From positions 52,595-116,594 of the forward strand of contig CAMDLT010000005.1 in NCBI GenBank assembly GCA_945901855.1: a stretch of DNA of 64,000 bases, written 5' to 3'. Origin of the DNA: Asaia bogorensis. Lineage in GTDB: Bacteria > Pseudomonadota > Alphaproteobacteria > CACIAM-22H2. The translations under genes and the position numbers were made by a program. A model generated the notes under the pieces. That model was given only the letters and a program-made list of their open reading frames with translations, had not been told where the DNA came from and searched no databases. Below, piece after piece: positions 62,013 to 64,000 of this stretch (position 1 is its first letter; each line of letters starts with the position of its first letter).

Positions 62013-63236
62013 CTAACCGAGCGTGCGGCGTTGCAATTCGTAAAGCGCGATCGCGGCGGCGTTCGACACGTTGAGGCTCTCAAGCCCCTTTTCGATCGGG
62101 ATCCGCACCATCAGATCGCAACGCTCGCGCGTCAGGCGCCGGAGCCCTTCGCCCTCGGCACCGACCACGAGCGCTATTTTGCCGGTAAGGTCGGCCTCGT
62201 TGATGTTGGTCTGCGCCTCGCCCGCCAAACCGACGCACCAGAAGCCCGCCGCCTTCAGGCGGTCGAGCGCGCGCGCGAGGTTGACGACGCGCACAAACGG
62301 CACGCGCTCCAGCGCCCCTGCCGCAACCTTGGCCAGCACGGCCGTTGCGGTCGGCGAATGGCGCTCGGGCAGCACGACGGCCGCAACGCCAAAGCCCGCG
62401 CAACTGCGCACGATGGCGCCGATATTGTGCGGGTCGGTCACCTGGTCGAGCACGACCACGCGCGCATTGTCGTTGTGCTCGGTCGCGCGCGCGATATCGT
62501 CGAGATCGGGATCTTCAAGTCCTTCGACGAGTGCCGCCAAACCTTGATGCACGGCCGCGCGCGGCAGCAACCGGTCGATCTGGTCGCGGCTCAGGATCTC
62601 GGCGTCGGGCAGGCCGCGCGGGTGCTCTTCGGCCAAGCTCGCCAAGCGCGGTCCGATCGAGGCGTCGATTTCGGCGGCAAGGGCGATGCGCAGCACCTTG
62701 CGCTGCGGATTGGCCAGCGCCGCCAGAACCGGATGGATGCCATAGAGCCAAGCCCGATTGCCGCCGGGCTGCGGCTGGTTGGGGTCGATCGGGCCCGGTA
62801 CAAACGGGCGCGGACCGGCCGGACGCTCGGGCTTGGGGCGGAATTCGGGTTTGGGCGCGCGTTTTTCGCCCGACTCGCTGAATTTCGCCCCGCTGAATTT
62901 GGCGCCACCAAACTTGCTGGTGCGCGGTTTGTCGGCACGCGACTTGTCGCCCCCGAATTTCGACTTTTCGCCGAATTTCGGTTTGTCGCCGAATTTTGGC
63001 TTTTGCTGGCCGCGTTCGAGCCGTTCGGAGCGCTCCGGGCGTTCGGCGCGCTCGTTGCGCGGGCCTTTGAACGACGGTTTGCCGCCCTTGAAGGTCGCAG
63101 GCTTGGAATTTGACCCGCGCTCGGCGCTGTCATTGGGCCTGGTGCCGCCTGGGCGCGAACCGCCCGGTCGGGGGCCTTTGCCAAAACGCGGTGCTCCGGT
63201 ATTGTATTTGCCTGTCGGGGGCTTGCTTTTGCTCAT
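62013..63236 (-). CDS. rlmB: 23S rRNA 2'-O-ribose methyltransferase, RlmB/TrmH family, with basic N-terminal extension
   Basis: The C-terminal 250 residues form a SpoU/TrmH-type knotted methyltransferase. They include the substrate-binding domain starting AWLYGIHPVLAALANPQRKV and the SAM-knot motifs VVLDQVTDPHNIGAIVRSC, ALVVGAEGEGL and LNVSNAAAIALYEL. This matches RlmB, which methylates G2251 of 23S rRNA. The first 150 residues are a low-complexity Lys/Phe/Gly/Pro/Ser stretch with repeated KFG and KPK units, unlike the short N-terminus of E. coli RlmB and probably disordered RNA-binding sequence. Upstream lie tRNA-Tyr, tRNA-Gly and tuf on the other strand, a common alphaproteobacterial arrangement. 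Confidence 0.92.
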   Translation of the reverse strand: MSKSKPPTGKYNTGAPRFGKGPRPGGSRPGGTRPNDSAERGSNSKPATFKGGKPSFKGPRNERAERPERSERLERGQQKPKFGDKPKFGEKSKFGGDKSRADKPRTSKFGGAKFSGAKFSESGEKRAPKPEFRPKPERPAGPRPFVPGPIDPNQPQPGGNRAWLYGIHPVLAALANPQRKVLRIALAAEIDASIGPRLASLAEEHPRGLPDAEILSRDQIDRLLPRAAVHQGLAALVEGLEDPDLDDIARATEHNDNARVVVLDQVTDPHNIGAIVRSCAGFGVAAVVLPERHSPTATAVLAKVAAGALERVPFVRVVNLARALDRLKAAGFWCVGLAGEAQTNINEADLTGKIALVVGAEGEGLRRLTRERCDLMVRIPIEKGLESLNVSNAAAIALYELQRRTLG

Positions 63237-63525
63237 TTCTGAGCTTAATATGCTTAATCAGTGGATGGTTCAAGTCGCCTGCATCGACGGTCTTCGGGTT
63301 TGCCGAGGGCAGTCGGGCGGTGCGGCTTGTTTTGTTGTGAGGTTTAGGCATTGACTTCGGCCCCTGTTTCTCTTTAAACCCCGGGTCCGTGCCGCAGACC
63401 CTTCGGAGGCTAAGAACCCCGGGGTCATCGGCATTCCGCCAAAGGCCAGTCCTGGAAACGCTTGGGACCTTCGATTTTCGGGGGTTCAAAGCCATCCGGT
63501 CGGTCTAAAAGCGGTCCAGTCGGTA
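63237..63525. other. Spacer between rlmB and tRNA-Tyr
   Basis: This 289-bp gap holds the rlmB promoter (minus strand) and the tRNA/tuf promoter (plus strand). Direct repeats of GCTTAAT (63243-63249 and 63252-63258) lie close to the rlmB start. AACCCCGGG occurs twice (63377 and 63415), the second inside the palindrome ACCCCGGGGT. No promoter hexamers are convincing. Confidence 0.4.
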
Positions 63526-63611
63526 GGAGGGGTGGCCGAGCGGTCAATGGCAGCAGACTGTAAATCTGCCCTCTCCGGAGTTCGAAGGTTCGAATCCGTC
63601 CCCCTCCACCA
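63526..63611 (+). tRNA. tRNA-Tyr (anticodon GTA)
   Basis: An 86-base gene folds as a class II tRNA: acceptor GGAGGGG (63526-63532) pairs with CCCCTCC (63601-63607), the anticodon loop reads CTGTAAA with GTA, and a long variable arm follows. The T arm has GGTTCGAATCC. Discriminator A and an encoded CCA end (63609-63611) are present. The first gene of the tRNA-tuf transcript. Confidence 0.96.
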
Positions 63612-63715
63612 CTGGCCCGGCCCCGGGGTCGCGACGCGTACGGGGCAGATGGCGCGAGACGGAACGAGGCACGAAGGGGACGAGGTTCGAAGACGAAGCA
63701 GGCGCGCGACAATCG

Positions 63716-63789
<74 letters not shown>

Positions 63790-63861
63790 AGCGCAGCGCC
63801 AACCGAAATTCGAACCCGACCTTAAACGCAACTTCAGGAAAACGGACGATCGGAAGCCACC

Positions 63862-64000
63862 ATGTCGAAAGCTAAGTTCGAGCGGAACAAGCCGCACTGC
63901 AATATCGGGACGATCGGCCATGTCGACCACGGCAAGACGTCGCTGACGGCGGCGATCACGAAGGTGCTTGCCGAAACGGGCGGCGCCACGTTCATGGCGT
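63862..64000 (+). CDS. tuf: Elongation factor Tu (3' truncated by window)
   Basis: The first 46 codons of EF-Tu are visible, beginning [19 protein letters not shown] and containing the complete P-loop [15 protein letters not shown]-Tu is the GTPase that delivers aminoacyl-tRNA to the ribosome. ATG 63862 is preceded by CGGAAG. Position after tRNA-Tyr and tRNA-Gly indicates the copy that usually leads into tRNA-Trp, secE and nusG, which would lie beyond the window edge. Confidence 0.97.
   Translation, partial: MSKAKFERNKPHCNIGTIGHVDHGKTSLTAAITKVLAETGGATFMA

Overview
The window is high-GC bacterial DNA, gene-dense, with many start/stop overlaps between consecutive genes. It comes from a phototrophic alphaproteobacterium. 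The first 12 kb follow the purple-bacterial photosynthesis order bchB-bchH-bchL-bchM-lhaA-puhA-puhB-puhC-acsF-puhE-hemA. ALA synthase of the glycine/succinyl-CoA (C4) type, a PilZ-tailed chemoreceptor and the rlmB-tRNA-Tyr-tRNA-Gly-tuf block also fit this class. A Rhodospirillales-like host is my best guess, but nothing in the window fixes the genus. The only cyclase visible is the oxygen-dependent diiron AcsF, which suggests bacteriochlorophyll synthesis with oxygen present.

Layout. (1) 1-15.8 kb: photosynthesis superoperon from protochlorophyllide reductase (bchB is cut by the window edge) through Mg-chelatase, methyltransferase, cyclase, reaction-centre H subunit and assembly factors to hemA, then dxs (isoprenoid precursors for phytol and carotenoids) and tspO (tetrapyrrole-binding membrane protein). 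(2) 15.8-16.5 kb: three small genes, one a 29-residue single-span membrane peptide. (3) 16.5-21.4 kb: a TRAP transporter (dctPQM) joined to a two-subunit thiamine-dependent 2-oxoacid dehydrogenase E1 with no E2/E3 nearby; a strong hairpin separates dctP from dctQ. (4) 21.4-29.2 kb: a glycosyltransferase and a 2096-residue RTX-like secreted protein built from about 42 repeats of 46/47 residues, arranged in a higher-order five-unit period. (5) 29.3-33.8 kb: a LysR regulator and an assimilatory sulfite reductase group (siroheme dehydrogenase, DUF934, CysI, DUF2849). (6) 33.8-35.9 kb: a 506-bp regulatory-looking spacer with dyads and a six-copy 11-bp tandem array, an SMP-30/gluconolactonase family gene and an unknown coiled-coil protein.

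(7) 35.9-40.6 kb: a D-amino-acid island with DgcA-like epimerase, DgcN-like DUF1611 protein, N-acyl-D-amino-acid deacylase, a LysE-type exporter and an Lrp regulator. (8) 40.7-47.9 kb: glyQ-glyS, pyruvate phosphate dikinase with an unusual histone-like basic tail, and ygfZ. glyS carries an internal low-GC patch. (9) 47.9-55.6 kb: five surface-glycan glycosyltransferases in a tightly overlapping operon, then asnB and pyrC. (10) 55.6-62 kb: a thiolase, a PilZ chemoreceptor, a dual-receiver response regulator, a frameshifted PAS gene, a MAPEG protein and a PhnZ-like HD oxygenase. (11) 62-64 kb: rlmB with a low-complexity tail, tRNA-Tyr, tRNA-Gly and the start of tuf.

I saw no insertion sequence, phage gene, CRISPR array or rRNA. 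The most unusual signals are the pentad architecture of the giant repeat protein, the low-GC patch in glyS, the basic tail on PpdK, the 11-bp operator-like array, and the recurring 15-bp triplications at gene ends.
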